64,000 bases of DNA from contig NW_017265135.1 of the NCBI RefSeq assembly GCF_001638985.1, positions 2,781,223-2,845,222 of the forward strand, written 5' to 3'. Origin of the DNA: Phycomyces blakesleeanus NRRL 1555(-). Lineage: Eukaryota; Mucoromycota; Mucoromycetes; Mucorales; Phycomycetaceae. The stretch's first letter is position 1. Each line of letters opens with the position of its first letter. The translations under genes and the position numbers were made by a program. Shown in pieces: positions 63,062 to 64,000 of this stretch. The notes beneath the pieces were generated by a model. The model searched no databases, had not been told where the DNA came from, and saw only the letters and a program-made list of their open reading frames with translations.

Positions 63062-64000
63062 AGAGTAACAGATATAAATAATATTATTTTGTCTCTTTAA
63101 CAAATAACACTCTCACAATATTTACTTTTCCATATATTGAGATACTAATCTATAAACAATCCTAAATATCCCATACTTTAATATTAAAGAGATATATATC
63201 TTTGTGTAAATAAATTACTTTTTTTTAAAAAAACATTATTTATCTTTTGCTATTCTTTAGAGTTGTGGCTGTTATATTTTTAAAAAAGAAAGAAAAACAA
63301 AGTTCAGACAAGAAGTATGGTGAGACTTTGTTTATTGATAAAAAGAGAGATAATCTTCTATTGCTATTTGCTATATGAGTTTATATAGACATTGCATATG
63401 TATTTAGAATAATGATATGAGTATATCATGTGATGTCTATTTTCTTATATCATAGATAATATATTGTTAAGTTATTATCTACACTCTTGTTTGAGTGATT
63501 AGTGATGTTGACTAAGATATGTAATCTTATTATTGGTATATTCTTTATTTAATGATAGTGTAAGAAATAATGTATAATTGATACTGGTCACTTATTCAAT
63601 ATGTCTTTGTTTTATTATCTGTGCTCTCTATTTGAATCTACAATTATGTTAGATACAACAGTGGTAATCCAGACACTCAGATGTTGGATTTATCACATAT
63701 AAGAACATATTCATATTGGGATAATGTAGTAGCTATCATCTTATCAGCATAAAATATATATAAACAATAAAGTAATCAGGTCAATAATTATATCATACTG
63801 TCAGCTAAACTGTGTCAGAGAAATATGGAGCTAATTTAGTAGGAAGTCCTAAAGCTCTAATGTAAAAGAAAAAATGATAGCTAAGAGCTAAAGAAGTACG
63901 ATTTATGATTTGGTATCATAATTGTAATACTAACACTAGTTAAGCAGTAAATATACTCTAATAACCAAATATAGTAAAGGAAGAAAGCTTTAAGAAACTA
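63062..64000. other. AT-rich spacer right of the retrotransposon
   Basis: Begins with the right copy of the target duplication AGAGT. Very AT-rich with a T8A7 junction at 63219-63233; no gene, tRNA or repeat array seen. Confidence 0.6.

Overview
The window looks like nuclear DNA of a Mucoromycota fungus, probably a Mucorales-type species. The basis is qualitative. Coding exons are GC-richer islands in very AT-rich spacer packed with microsatellites. Genes carry many short introns of about 46-130 nt with GT-AG (occasionally GC-AG) ends. The gene set is eukaryotic and fungal: two Kre9/Knh1-type cell-wall proteins, a DUF2433 protein, a Ctk2-type cyclin and a chromodomain Ty3/Gypsy element. No tRNA, rRNA, CRISPR or bacterial-type operon was seen. 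Exon coordinates are hand-built from open frames, splice sites and family conservation, with reading phase checked at every junction.

Layout. 1-305: last exons of a membrane protein. 860-3216 (-): DUF2433 phosphoesterase-like protein with RRM and RG tail. 4094-5059 (-): ribosomal protein eL6. 5619-5834 (+): unknown 71-aa protein. 6552-7592 (+) and 9390-10073 (-): two secreted Kre9/Knh1-like proteins. 13914-14638 (+): single-repeat Myb protein. 15671-17176: Tc1/mariner transposon with near-perfect ~90-bp inverted repeats and a transposase interrupted by one TGA. 17557-18617 (+): mitochondrial ribosomal protein mL46. 18618-26528: 7.9 kb without a recognisable gene. 26529-27205 (+): AIG2-like gamma-glutamylcyclotransferase. 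27506-28733 (+): seipin. 28875-31145 (-): membrane-anchored Nab2-type CCCH zinc-finger protein with polyQ tail. 32157-33198 (+): Rab11/Ypt3 GTPase. 37628-38528 (-): Ras-family GTPase with tiny exons, including a predicted 2-nt one. 38973-43025 (-): USP7/Ubp15 deubiquitinase. 45951-47455 (+): Ctk2/cyclin K-like cyclin. 47690-49615 (-): indoleamine 2,3-dioxygenase. 50578-51437 (+): SUMO E2 Ubc9. 51722-52505 (+): tRNA adenosine deaminase Tad2/ADAT2. 52669-54167 (-): PP2C phosphatase. 56733-63061: complete Ty3/Gypsy chromovirus on the minus strand with two 631-bp LTRs and a 5-bp target duplication.

The genes do not form one pathway; it is an ordinary eukaryotic mixture of housekeeping and regulatory genes. 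Themes are small-GTPase signalling and trafficking (Ras, Rab11), ubiquitin/SUMO (USP7, Ubc9), ER lipid-droplet biology (seipin), RNA and translation (eL6, mL46, Tad2, Nab2-type and RRM proteins), transcription (Ctk2 cyclin, Myb) and the cell wall.

Most worth a second look: the predicted 2-nt microexon in the Ras gene; the membrane-anchored CCCH protein with duplicated SIM-like motifs; two young mobile elements each interrupted by a single in-frame TGA; the chromovirus with no tRNA-type primer site and a possible self-priming complement in its LTR; and a decayed coding-like relic at 35013-35580. I found no clear evidence of a wholly new multi-gene system.
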